DNA of 64,000 bases from Straminergon stramineum (Eukaryota > Streptophyta > Bryopsida > Hypnales > Calliergonaceae), in the NCBI GenBank assembly GCA_963920665.1, contig OY987273.1, positions 9,860,501 through 9,924,500 on the forward strand. The letters are read 5' to 3'. This document shows, piece by piece, positions 23,284 to 34,620 of the stretch; the first letter of the stretch is position 1, and each line of letters begins with the position of its first letter. A program made the translations under genes and the position numbers. The notes below the pieces were generated by a model, which was not told the origin of the DNA, ran no database searches, and was given only the letters and a program-made list of their open reading frames with translations.

Positions 23284-26200
23284 AGTCAAAAATGATTCTT
23301 AGACATTGGTTTAGGTTTTTAGACTACAAAATCATTCTCTTAAAAAGTACTTCAATCATTCAAAACGTCCATTTCCAAAAAAATCGAATAGGGATTATAG
23401 ATCAAATAGGAATATATATGATACACAACAATTTCAGAAGTTCGGATTACATAGTAATTAGTTATTGCATGATCTATAATTATCATTGATCTTCAAGGTG
23501 CCCTCAAATTTCTTCAAAAATCCCTTTTTGAAAGAAATTGAAATGTGAAATTGATTTCCTACATTTATATCTATATATGTGGAAAGATTTGAATCATTCT
23601 ATTTTGAATATTTTTGGAAAAAAAACAAAATCATAGTAACTTAGTACATTGTTTATTATAACATTGTAGACATTGGGATTGTGATTTTCTAATTTCATAA
23701 CCAATTTCGTAACAAATTAGTATTTTCAATCATTCTCTAAAAATCAATTTATAGAAGTTTATGGAAGAAACTTAATCAAACTAATTTAGGGTTTTTGAAA
23801 TGAATTGTTAAACACCTATGCCATTTCTAATAGGGTTTAACCCTTTGACATTGAGGTGGACATTTTGTGTTTGATGGATGACTAAAAAACATCTTTTTTT
23901 GGAATAGAAAAGCAACAAACAATTCATCCTTGAAATATTGAGTGAAAATGAAAAATCTTCAATAGTAGTTTGACATCTAATTAGTGGTTCTAGATCTCTT
24001 TACACCAAAGATTCAAACAATATGATCATGGATGATGTCCACGACTATGAGTGCTCTTTGCTATTTTCTTACACCAATAATTCGAATGATTCCAATGGTA
24101 TTAACATGGATCATTATTTTCCATCATTATGAGTTTGTCCCTTACATATTCAGAATTAATCAAACTAAACGGGAATATGCATATGTTTATGTGCACTAGG
24201 TCCGAATGATTAGGTTTAAGTAAGTCTACATTTGGAAATTCTACATTGAATAGGATAATTATCGGGGCCCATACTAATTAATCGACATTTCACACTATAT
24301 AAATATCTACCCTTATTGTACATCAATAGTTATTGAAGTGTCCAGGGGATGTACATCTTGTTTCAAACATCTACAGTTTTCCACAATCAATCCTTTTAAT
24401 TTTTTGGTCCACTTAATATCGCTATTTAGTGTACAAGATTGAGGAACAAGATGTCAGCTTCGGATCCCAAGCTACTGCTTTGGTATAGGCCGACTTTGAT
24501 TTGCCAACTTGATGGAAATCTGAGGGTTTGTGGAGAATAGCGGCTCAATAAGCTAATTCGGTGGGCCCCTTGAGGGTCATCTCTCTCCTTGTGCCGCTCC
24601 AGGTTTAAGGGGCCATTTTTTTGAATTTCGCTCTGCCTCTCCACATCTATTCTTCGTGTGTGAATTCAGTGTGAGTGGTTGTGTTGTGGCTGAGAGGGAG
24701 TGAAGGATTGTATATGTCAAGAGTGCAAGTTATGTTTCTTTTATTATTTGTGTGCCAGCGATTGAGAATGTGAAGGAGTGAACGATTGTGAGTGTGAGGG
24801 ACTAAGTTCTGTTGCCATGTCACTATGAGTGTGAGTGATTCTATTGAGATTTCAGTGTTGCGAGCGATTCTGTTGAGGTTTCAGTGTTGTGGATCAAGGA
24901 GGAGATTTTCGGAGTTTGGCATTTTCGTCTAGAGCAAATTGTAGTGGTGGAATATGATTGGAGCTCTAGTTTATAAATTGTGGAGTTTAGGATTTGTAAA
25001 GTTGTAGGTTGAGAATTTCCGGAGTTGTAGCATATTGCCACATTGTAGGCTAGACATTCTCAAGTTCATGTTCCGTGCATTTTTGCATTCCTTCTTTGCA
25101 TGATTCATTGCTAGTTCTCTTGTTTGGTAGGATTTAGGTTAGTTTTGTTTCATTGTTGTAAAACTTTGCATGCTTGCTATCTTGAATGAAGCAACTTATG
25201 CTCTACAAATATGAGTGGTTTGGGTTTGAATTTGTTAGTATCAGCACAATGTGACGCTTTCTCTTGTTGCAGCAAAGTCTTTTGCACTTTTGTACTATTT
25301 GGTTTAGAGTTCTACTATTGTAGTATGTACTATTGATTTCCAAGATTCTCATTATCCACTTCTATTACCCACTTAGGAGTTGGGTTTTAAAATTCAAAGT
25401 AAATGAATCATGTGATTCATCGACCTAGGTGTGGTTTGCATACTTCTACTATCATTTGTGAGGTGCATTGAATTTTTTTAGTATGTTTGTAGGTTTCTGA
25501 GGCATTGGTGACAATTTCACAACTTCATTGGAGAAGATTGTCAATAGAGTTTGCAAGAACTTGAAGTTTTAGGTACATAATTCTCCTAAACTTGGTGTAG
25601 AGTTTATGCTTTAAAACTAGGATTTACGCTTTCAAATTAGGGTTTTTGCAGTTCAACTTTGGGATTTAAAGTATTTTCGAGTATCCTCGAGCAAAGGATA
25701 TTTATCGTCAACCTGAGGATTAAGTAAAAAAAAATCTTAATCAAGGACCACAAAATTCTTAAAGACTACTTTAGACTAAAGATAACAATGAAATTTGTCA
25801 AAAATATAAAACATTCTAGAAAAGGCACACCAACTCTAGTTATCATTGAGTCAATGATAAGTACTACCCTACAAAATAACAAAACATATAATTTGTTCGA
25901 GCAAGTATTGATCAATAGAAATCAATATGATAAATACCAAACAATCGATGCTATTAAATCAAAATCTTAACTAACATCTGGATTCAAGATTTGGACAGGA
26001 CATTTATCCTTGCCTCGAGGATAATAGCATATACAAATCTATTTTGTCAAATATAGTAATTAAGATAATATTATTGATACATCTATTTAATTCATCATAA
26101 ATAGACAAAGCAATATCTATAGAACAAAACAATCAATATCTAGTCGTTATAGTACTTTGGGAAGTAGACGAGAATGGGAATAATAGTGACCATTGTCATC

Positions 26201-26349
26201 AATGTCAACTCCTATTACGGAAAGTTCAGTCTCGACAACCTCATGACTTTTCTCAAGGGGTCTCGGATGGAGTAACTGAATTAAGAGTTTGAAAAGAACG
26301 GATATGTTCCATAGAAGAATAGTACATCCAAATCAAATGCAATAAGAAT
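23284..26349. other. Intergenic DNA
   Basis: No gene is recognised. A TATA-like ACTATATAAATATC lies at about 24,295. A stretch of about 33 bp (GATTCTRTTGAGRTTTCAG...) is directly duplicated at about 24,838-24,895. Palindrome P copies occur at 25682-25700, 25840-25860 and 26004-26024. GTGAGTG-rich sequence at 24.67-24.85 kb is simple in composition. Confidence 0.5.
25840..25860. repeat. Perfect copy of palindrome P
   Basis: The core TATCATTGAGTCAATGATA is a perfect palindrome around a central G. It differs from the commoner TATCCTTGAGTCGAGGATA at mirrored positions on both arms. Confidence 0.85.
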
Positions 26350-26593
26350 GTGCTTGATCTTTTAGACGCTTGATTGATTTGCCTTGGAGAATGTCAAACA
26401 ACAACCTATACTCAGAGGTGCCATCTCTAAGAGCATAAAACAGGAGTTAGACTCTCGCTTAAAATAGTTGTCTAAAACCATTGGATCGGGGAGTAAAAGC
26501 ACAAGATCGGGGCAAACAAAATTGGATCCGAAACGGAAAGAGTTAAACTCTTCTGAAGGAAGAGAATCAAGTCGAAAGAGAAAGAAGAGTCTT

Positions 26594-29500
26594 TGTTGTA
26601 CGTGTAGCGTGCGGTAAATACCATTTACAACACCAAAACATGTAAACTAACTCGAAATATCGTCCCAGGGGATTCTAGATTGTTGCTGCAATCTAAGATT
26701 ATCTATTCTACCAACTTAAGCTCTCTCTTCACCTCTCTTCTCTCTTCCGGATCACTACCTTTCCGGAATCCAATCCAAATCCACTCTAATCCGGAATCCG
26801 GATTTGTCTCTTCACACACAAACACTTGTTTTTGGTACCTCTGTTTTACCCTCAGAGTGTCCACTTTTGATTGTATAGAGGGGTAGGGACTCACCTCTCG
26901 TATTCCTCACACACTCTTCTCTCTTCCAAACTTCACAACACACATTTAGACCAACTGTTGCACTAGATCAGACCGGAAACACTCTCACAACTTTCTGGAT
27001 GGCCAATCCGGAAGGCAAGTCACAGAGAGTCGCTTCTAGACTTTTCCACTACAACGACAGACCAACAAAAACCGGAACTGATATAAGGATTGTAAGTCAT
27101 TTGCTAGACTGATCCCAGAGTTTGGCTGATCTTTTGGTAAATGGCATGGAGATTTCTTCCACTAGCGGTTGCTTATCTCCGCACGGAACCCTCCTTGCTG
27201 TTCTGGACTTGCACCCATGCCACTCCTAATCGGATTCCCGTTCCAGTGTTTTAAAGGCACTTGCTCAAAACCAAAATCACGAATCTAGACTACGTCACAA
27301 ATGTTCCTCACAACTCAGATCCAAGTCCCCTCAGATTCGGATTCCTCCTTTCCTCCTCTTCTCTTACTTAAACACACTCACAAGACAACATTGGAAAGCT
27401 GGATATATGACAGATCAATTCCTGAGGGTCTACTTGGTGGTTCAAATTAAAGAAAGGATGACAAAATACAAACTATAACACTAGGATGGAATGAGAGGGC
27501 AACAAACCTGCCCCTCACTTAAAAACTCAAAAAAACCAAAGCCAAAAAGGCCAAAAAGCCACCCGGAAATCCAGGTGACTACTCACAGATTTCCTAAAAA
27601 ATCCGGAAAAGTTAGATCCTACAAATCTGGAACCTGAGCCAACACCTGGAAATCCGAATCTGATTCAAAACTCGAATCCTAAGTGCCTAAAAAACCTAAC
27701 TACTTCGCCTTTTGTGCTTTCTTCTGACTGCTCTCGCCTTGACTAGATGGTGCTCGAATAGATGACCTCGGAGTTGCTTTTGGAGTTGCCTTCATTGGTG
27801 TCATCCTCAACGCTGCCCGGGTTTGGATCTTCCGGATTTCCGGAGGAGAGTATTCCCCTTCTTCCTCCTCTTCATCTTCCGATCCGGTCTGGTACTCTTC
27901 TTCCTCAAATTTCTCAATTTGAGTGATCTCCCTCTCATCTTCTTCACCTGGAGATGTCTCATCCAAAATAATGGGGTCCATCTCCTTCCTTGGTTGTTGC
28001 TACAACATGTGCTTGAATCCTTTCGGATGGGTCCAGGCCAGATTTAGCAGTCCTCCGATCTAGTCCGCCAGTTCACCACGGGTTTGTGTGCGAGGTGCCT
28101 GAAGTGGCTCCTTCTCTAGAAGATGGAATACTGGGACAGGTGGCGAAACCGTAATCTTTGGCGGTGCTAACTCTTGTGTTGCTTCCGGTTGCTTACTTGG
28201 TTCTCGTGTTGTCTTCACACTCCCCCGGATCGTCTTCTCGAGTTGCATAGAGAAGGGTTTTGTAGAATGCTGGAGAGTCCCCCTCTAGGCTTTCGATCTA
28301 GACGGCAATGGCATTGAGGCTATTAGCTTTACTGGAGTTTCTGTGTCAAAGTGGATCTCTAGAAATTTTTAGAAATCCATGACATGGTTTGGATCAATCC
28401 GTCCTAGCAGCTGACGCATTTCCTTCAAGGTAGACTCCATCCTCGAAGAGAAGTCTACCAGGATCCAGATCACCTTAGATCTGGTAAGATGCCCTTCCTC
28501 TACAAGCCGGTTTTGCACGAGGGCTACCTTCATGACAAGGTCTATCGGCTTGTCCACCAACTCGGATAGGTTCTTGACCAGTTGCAGGGCTTCCTTCTCC
28601 CTTTGTTTTGCTATGGCCATCTCTCCTTGAGCCCAGCTTAGTCTGGCTTGAAGGTTCGCCTTTTCCAGGCCTTCAATTCGCTTCTCCTTCTTCTCTAGCG
28701 CTTCCGGATTTAGAAGTTTCTTCAAAGCGTCGAGGATGTCTTCCGGCTCCATCTTCAACTCCTTGTTGATCCTCCTAAGCAGGTCCACTACGTTCTCGTG
28801 GTACTCTTGAGCCTATAGTACCCAATTGAACCTGATTTTGAAGAATCCGGATATGCCTCCTCCTTCTTCTGCCGGAATCTTCTCTTGAGTCGGAAGCTTC
28901 CCCCGTGAAGTTGGATCAGTGGACTTCCTCCGCCTCTAATCCAAGAGCTGCTCCTCCTCTTCTGGATCTTCTTCCTCTTCTATTGGTGGCTGCTCTGCCT
29001 CTACTTCCTCTGTGAGGCTGTATTGCAGGATGGTGGATCCGGTGTTGTACTCTACCATTTCTGTGTCACTCAGGAATTTTGCATGATGGTGGAGGTGGAA
29101 TAGGTAAGGACCAATTGGGTTGGTCTTTGCCTTATCTACATTGGCGGTATTATTGGAGACTACTGCTCCAATCGATTTGCCCTAGTTGACCGGTTTGCCC
29201 TCCATAGGACCAAAAATGGTGTTTGCTACTGTAATCGTAACCCGGGTAGGCCTTTCCGGGTATAAGATAGGGATCAAAAATTCTAGGACATGCCTCTGCC
29301 TTGCATCTAGACAATCATTGATGGCATACCCTTCCTTGGAATGGGCTGCATTTTTAAACTTCCCTACTGCAAACTTATCCATCTAGGAGGTTAATCTGGA
29401 TCCCTTTTGGGGGAATCCGTAAACCTTGGCCTAGAGCTCATCAGTCTAAGTTCTAGGTCGCCCCCTCATTATCAACTCATACTGATTCGAGGCTCCTACA

Positions 29501-30099
29501 ATAAGCTCCTGAATCATCCTATCATTCTTTACGGTCCATGGCCTCAAGAATAGTCCGACACACCCTATCTCACTCAAATCATCCTCCAACTATGACCTCT
29601 CTCTCAGCCTTTCCGAAATGGACGGACAAACCATCCACCTTCTCACCAATGGCTTCCGGATATCCCCCTTTGTCATTGCAAACTAGACTAAGATCTGGAC
29701 AAGTAGGAACTCCTGAAACGATCACTAACTCACCACTCTTTCTCTCAACTATACGCGTACAAAATAGTTGTGGAAGAAAGAGGAAGAACAAATGGAAGTG
29801 GCGGGTTTAAGTACTCGTCATCCTACCGACCGTTCCTGAAGCGGACCGTTTACTTGTAACAAATCCCTATTTTCCTAGGCCGGAAGTCTAGACTATAGGC
29901 TATCGCTATCCGGGTTTCCGGTACCCGGTTCCGTCTTGGATCCCGTTACGGAATACTTGGAGCATCTTCTCAGCCTTAGGGAGATGTTTAGGCTAAGACG
30001 GTTCTAATCCTGTTTTCTATTAGAATCTTGGAAAAATTGTGTATACTTATAAACTCTTTACTACTAACCTAATGAATTCCAGATTTACGGCTCATGACA
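26594..30099 (-). mobile_element. Solo LTR of family A, copy A2
   Basis: 3506 bp. On the minus strand it starts TGTCATGAGCC (30,099) and ends CGTACAACA (26,594). It is flanked by the 5-bp duplication GTCTT at 26589-26593 and 30100-30104. No partner LTR or internal domain is present. It is inserted in gene D, and the frame reading GRESSRKRKKS stays open across the restored empty site. It is the best-preserved family A copy with exact ends. Confidence 0.9.
27700..29676 (-). pseudogene. LTR-embedded ORF, family A, copy A2
   Basis: A 659-codon frame from ATG 29676 to TAG 27700, all in one frame and broken by in-frame stops that are nearly all TAG. It aligns end to end with the A1 frame: FLIPILYPERPT, then GPYLFHLHHHAKFLS, an acidic run, a coiled coil (EKANLQARLSWAQGEMA near 28.65 kb), HVMDF, a second acidic block near 27.87 kb, and a basic C-terminus ending KAQKAK. 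Shared start, stop and spacing across copies argue that this was a real protein-coding gene of the LTR. Function is unknown; it is Transposase_32-like by pattern. Confidence 0.78.
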
Positions 30100-30791
30100 G
30101 TCTTCCTAGTGGACTTTTGGGTGCTGGGAGTTATGGCTTTGCTTTAACAATAGTCTTGGCGGGTCCTTTATCCTCCCAAAAAACTTAGCTAGATTATGAA
30201 AAATTTGTTGTGATTCAAAAAAACTTCTAGGCTCATCACAAGCAATTCTTTCTTTTGGATATGGAGACGGTATCTGTCGATATCAATCAATGCATCATTG
30301 CAAGGGATCAGTACGTCATTCATACTTTGCAAAGAGACATTGTTGAGGTTGTTAAGAACAAACTCATTCAACTTATCGACATGAAATAGAGACAGAACTT
30401 TTGCCTTAAATCTGTCAATAAAAATGATCAACTCCTGAAGAAGAAACTAGAGAAGTGGTTAGATATTGAAAGTGGCCACTTCATGATCATTAATGGACAA
30501 CATAGTATTACAACCTCAAAGGAGCTTCAAGAAGCAAGATGCGAGCTGGATCAAAAAGTGGACCTTTAGACTTGGGATGCTTACATTGTTTGGACTCTCA
30601 ATCATAACAAGTTGAGAAACATCTCTAAGTTCAACAAGTGTACTAATCATTTGGATCACATCCAACCGACCTAGGGGAACCAAATAATTAGCTGTCGCAA
30701 TATCTAGCTGGCATATAAACGTCCAACAAACGATCGAATGGAAGACGCAATGAGGAAGAAAAAATTAGTGTTCCATGTGAATAACTGTAAG

Positions 30792-31100
30792 GTATATTTT
30801 CATCCATTTACACTACACTATCATCGAAGCGACGATACTAAAATTTTCTTTAGAAAAGTTTTCAATGTTGATTTTTTTAAAGCACATAAACAATTTCTAT
30901 TTTTTTGATTTGAGGTGATGAATTTAACATCAAAATTTTTTAGTTTCTTAAAGTATTTCATAAGGTCTACCTTTTTCAATTTCTTAAAGTATTTGATGCA
31001 TTGTAATTTGATTTAATGATATAGCTTCATAGGAGTTATCCATGACTCGAGGATACATTTGATAAAAATGGACATTAACTACTATTTTTAGGATTTGCAG
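30792..31100 (+). other. Predicted intron of gene D (309 bp)
   Basis: Donor AAG/GTATAT and acceptor GGATTTGCAG/AG, AT-rich, flanked by coding-like sequence. It contains palindrome P at 31036-31056 (TTATCCATGACTCGAGGATA). Confidence 0.6.
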
Positions 31101-32426
31101 AGTTTCATGGACGTAGTCATCGAGAGGTTCCAAAACATTAATCTTGAGAAGGACGATGCTTCAATTAGTGGAACCACAACTTTGAAAAATGAAATTCAAA
31201 TCATTACTCTTCCAGACAAACTTTGGTCTTAATGGGAAGGCTTCTTGACAAAATATGTAGTAGGCAAGTTGGTCGATCATATAACCTTAATTTAGTTTAA
31301 GGACATAAAGGGTTTCAAAATAAAGACAATGTCCTTAAAAAGAGAGTTTTTTAAACATTATGGCCATTTTACGGACAAGGATTTTGGGGTCTTTGTACAA
31401 CACTTGCTCGGTGAGACCTCTCAAAGGCAAGTACTATATCCCAAAGTCTTTGTCTCTAAGACAAAGATTCTTGTCCCAGAAATTTTGTTCCATGCAAATT
31501 GGGTTGAGAGGAGGAAACGGAAGAAAATTGTGCTACAAGACTTGATGGCTATTAAACTTGCTCTAAAGTTGACGAATAGTGGTGGAGACGTAATAGATGA
31601 GACTTGGAAATCTTGGAAGGCACAACACAAATTTACTTCAACATCGTAAGATTTTTTCAATTCGCACCCCAAAGTTGATTACTTCAAGAGGCATCTTAGG
31701 AATGATGCATGGCTGAAATGTATGAAGGATCTCGAGAAACAATTTCCGAAGGTTCTTCACATGTTTACAAGGTTTATGAAATTGAAGTACCCACTTTCGA
31801 CACCTATTGGTGGAGTCCAAGTGAGAGGTATTGACATGTCTCCAAAGGCGTTGGTGACAAGTACAAATTACCAATATCATCGTCAAGAGGTAAACCTTGT
31901 AGTTTTAGATCTTAGGGAGGTCCAAAGACCAATACCAATGGATGTGAGAGCTATCATTGATCCAATTTTAAATTTTTTGCATGACAAATTGATCCCCAAA
32001 ATGACTGAGCCAAATGTATGGCTCTTCATTCTTGAAGACAAGGAGGATGTGAAGGCTGCAACTCGCTTTGCAGCTTCACAACTGGATCAATATGAATATG
32101 TTCAGTCTACTTATATTCCAAGTAGAGCAAAGATGCTGAATAATGTTACAAATTGCAAAACTGCTCTTGATGTTCCTTTGGTCTTTCTTTTCAAGAAGGA
32201 TAACAATTTTGCAAATGCCACTCGTCAATTATTGAAGTTAAAATATGTCACACCCTCTAATTGCGTGTACTACTTGGATTCATCAAAAAACATGGAGGCA
32301 AAGTGGAGAATGGAGCCTAGTGAATTGAGAATGGAGTTTTATCTAGGAATCCTCCATTCCTTTGTAGCGCAAGAAGAGAACGTTCTTGGTCTATATTCAG
32401 GAGCAAAATTCATGCTCGCGACAAAG

Positions 32427-32628
32427 GTATGGTTTCTCATGTAGAACCTTGGTATCATCGACTTCATAATAAGAGTTAGAGTTTCATGTCTTATTATTTT
32501 TTTGTTCTTGTTCTATTATCAACATTGTCTTGAATATCCTTGAGGCAAGGATAACTCAAGCTATTTTGGACTTATGATCATTTAATCCAATTTTTATATT
32601 TGTTTAACTTATTCTACATTTATTTCAG
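32427..32628 (+). other. Predicted intron of gene D (202 bp)
   Basis: Donor AAG/GTATGG and acceptor TTTATTTCAG/ATG. Splicing joins ...MLATK to MFGVFHYGF in frame and restores the order expected after methylase motif I. It contains palindrome P at 32535-32553 (TATCCTTGAGGCAAGGATA). Confidence 0.7.
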
Positions 32629-33659
32629 ATGTTCGGAGTGTTTCATTATGGCTTTGTCAAGAAAGATGAGGCAAAATCCTATCTAAGGATTTCGTACCTT
32701 GCAAAGAAGATGGATAAAAACGATTTTATGTTCTCAAATTCCTTATATTCTTTGTTGTACAAAAAAACACCAAGTCGTGGTCTTGTGGTGGTTCATTCAA
32801 ACTCGCCTCCATCACCACCTATGACGCTAGATTCATTGGTTGTAGTACTTGTTCCCCTGAATTGACAAAGAGAGTCTGTTGGACCTCATGTCTATATTGA
32901 TCCTAGAGTAGAAGGCATCGATGAGTTTAGAACAAATACGTTCCAAATTCATACTTGGATGTCAACTCCAATTGAGCCCCCTACATTGCGTACTATGCAT
33001 GATGAAGAAGATATGGAGACAGACACGGAGTTTAAAAGAGAATAGTAGAAGCACGCTAGGCACCCTTCGAGAGTTGCACAATGTGAAGCTATGAAGAATG
33101 ACATCATGAACAATGTTTTTGGGTCGGATGACATTATTTTACATGAAGAATCGCAACCTTCTCAAGAAAAGAATTTTCTGACATTGGAGGAAGCTAGGCT
33201 TGTTATCATCAGCAACGATGATGATAATGATTATCCCCATTCCTTCGACGATGACGAGGAAGAGGATGGCATTCCTTTGGTCATAGAAATGAAACCTATC
33301 ATTGCACCATCTAGTGTTGTCGTGAAAGTGGAGAAGGATTGGTGGTAGAAGGACAAGGAGAAATGAGAGAGAAGAATTGCGACGAAGGCGGAGAAAGAGG
33401 CAAAGGAGAAACATCTAGTAGATGTAGTTGCGAAAAATGCACAGACAAATGCCAAAATGCTAAAAATGGAGGAGTCCAAGGCTCAATTCTTTGAGCTGAA
33501 CAATGAGGTTGTACTACTCCTACAAGTGATGAATTCACAAAACAACTAGTCTCAAAGCCAACCACCGTTTGTTTTTAGGACTCCAACACCACAACTTCTG
33601 CCTTCGATAGTCAATGCTCTTGTCTTATAGGAAATGCAACATCTAGTGTCTACATTGCC

Positions 33660-33680
33660 TTATCCTTGAGTCGAGGATAA
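33660..33680. repeat. Palindrome P copy within gene D coding sequence
   Basis: The core TATCCTTGAGTCGAGGATA sits in an exon-like stretch, where it reads Y-P-stop-V-E-D-N. It is the closest match to the consensus among copies in the gene. Confidence 0.8.
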
Positions 33681-34098
33681 CCAAGACTATGTTTCCCTCA
33701 TGCATGATGATTTGATCAACTCAACCCTAGCATCCCAATTGCCAAGGGTTTCTTCTCCTAATCAAGCGGCTTTCGAAGTCCTCCTTCTTGAGGCCATGGA
33801 TGGCTCTCATACAAGAGACGACACACAAGTTCTATAACAATATCATTGAGGTGATCATAAGGATGAAGTGGAATCAGGACATGTCTCCAAAGCTGTCGCA
33901 CTGGAGACATTGGTGTGCAGCACGTCATCTCAAACCATGTTGGAGTTGTAGTCACCCTTATCTGTAGAAGAAGAAAGGGTCAACTACAAAGCCAACGAGG
34001 ATGATACCCACAATAATGTCCTAGAGGAGATCGAAAGGGGGCCTCTTGCTTCAACGATAGTGGGAGGAGACGAGCCTCAAGAGGGTGGATCCGCTCAG

Positions 34099-34620
34099 GT
34101 ACATCCCTTTGACCCCTACGGTTTTGATTGAGTCAATAGAATTTGGTGTTATTGGTGATTGTATGTATGCCTCGTAGCATGAAGGCTTCAAGTAGAGATC
34201 AAATCTCATTTATATCCATACTGTGTGGTAGGATGGTGTAGCCACTACTTGATTGCTTGCACATGGACTGCAAATCCATCTATGGCTTCTTCTCGTGTAG
34301 TCTAGTATAGTATTGTTGGGAGTAAATAGTTTTGTCGACCCTATTTGAAACATAAAATTTTCACATGTATTATGTAATCTATGTAAATAAAATATGCACA
34401 TTTTCAGATATCGAGTAGTCTAATTGGATCCTACTTTTGATGTTTTTGGTGACCAACTCGAAAAACATGAAAGTGTGCACTACCCACTACCAATGAAAGC
34501 CCTTCCTAAAGGGAGACCATAGTTGCTTAGTGGAATTCAATGCACCTCTCCGCTTTCTGGCTCACTCGTTTTTGCATTTAAATAGATAACTCCATTTCTT
34601 TGTTGTTATGCTTTGATCAG
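34099..34620 (+). other. Predicted intron of gene D (522 bp)
   Basis: Donor CTCAG/GTACAT and acceptor TTTGATCAG/GTA, phase 0. The linker frame (EPQEGGSAQ) continues into the phosphatase frame (VILEGGREIMP). The interior is non-coding. Confidence 0.6.

Larger units (their letters stand above)
26350..30791 (+). pseudogene. Gene D, N-terminal exon region (split by LTR A2)
   Basis: The 5' part of gene D. One frame reads from about 26.35 kb through a lysine- and arginine-rich stretch (GRESSRKRKKS, just before 26,589, nuclear-localisation-like) up to the A2 insertion. It resumes open at 30,105. Downstream are stops (mostly TAG) and a frame with LQRDIVEVVKNKLIQLIDMK near 30.33 kb and YKRPTNDRMEDAMRKKK near 30.74 kb. 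It ends at a good splice donor (AAG/GTATAT, intron from 30792). No known domain was recognised here. The 5' boundary is a guess. Confidence 0.5.
31101..34098 (+). pseudogene. Gene D, N4/N6 DNA-methylase-like domain and acidic linker
   Basis: Coding-like sequence at 31101-32426 and 32629-34098. The longest open part (31722-32426) has a beta-class methylase order. A motif IV-like strand (NLVVLDLREVQRP) comes first, then the helix-strand pair NVWLFILEDKEDV...YEYVQSTY. A C-terminal motif I-like segment follows, EPSELRMEFYLGIL then VLGLYSGAKFML, and across the intron FGVFHYGFVKKDEAKSYLRI. This matches the layout of PF01555 (target KP-EL...VLDPFSGSGTT...GIE). The catalytic (D/S/N)PP(Y/F) is replaced by DLREVQRP, and the motif I Asp is Gly, so activity is doubtful even before the stops. 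Next come an acidic run (SNDDDNDYPHSFDDDEEEDG, about 33.2 kb) and a coiled coil (about 33.36-33.53 kb). Stops lie on both sides, mostly TAG in the linker. Methylase ancestry is inferred from pattern only. Confidence 0.6.

Noticed and set aside
34240..34290. Anticodon-arm-like ATGGACTGCAAATCCAT, suggestive of tRNA-Cys
   Set aside because: A 5-bp stem and a GCA loop are present, but no acceptor stem, D-arm or T-arm (GTTCRANNC) can be placed around it. It also lies in a predicted intron.
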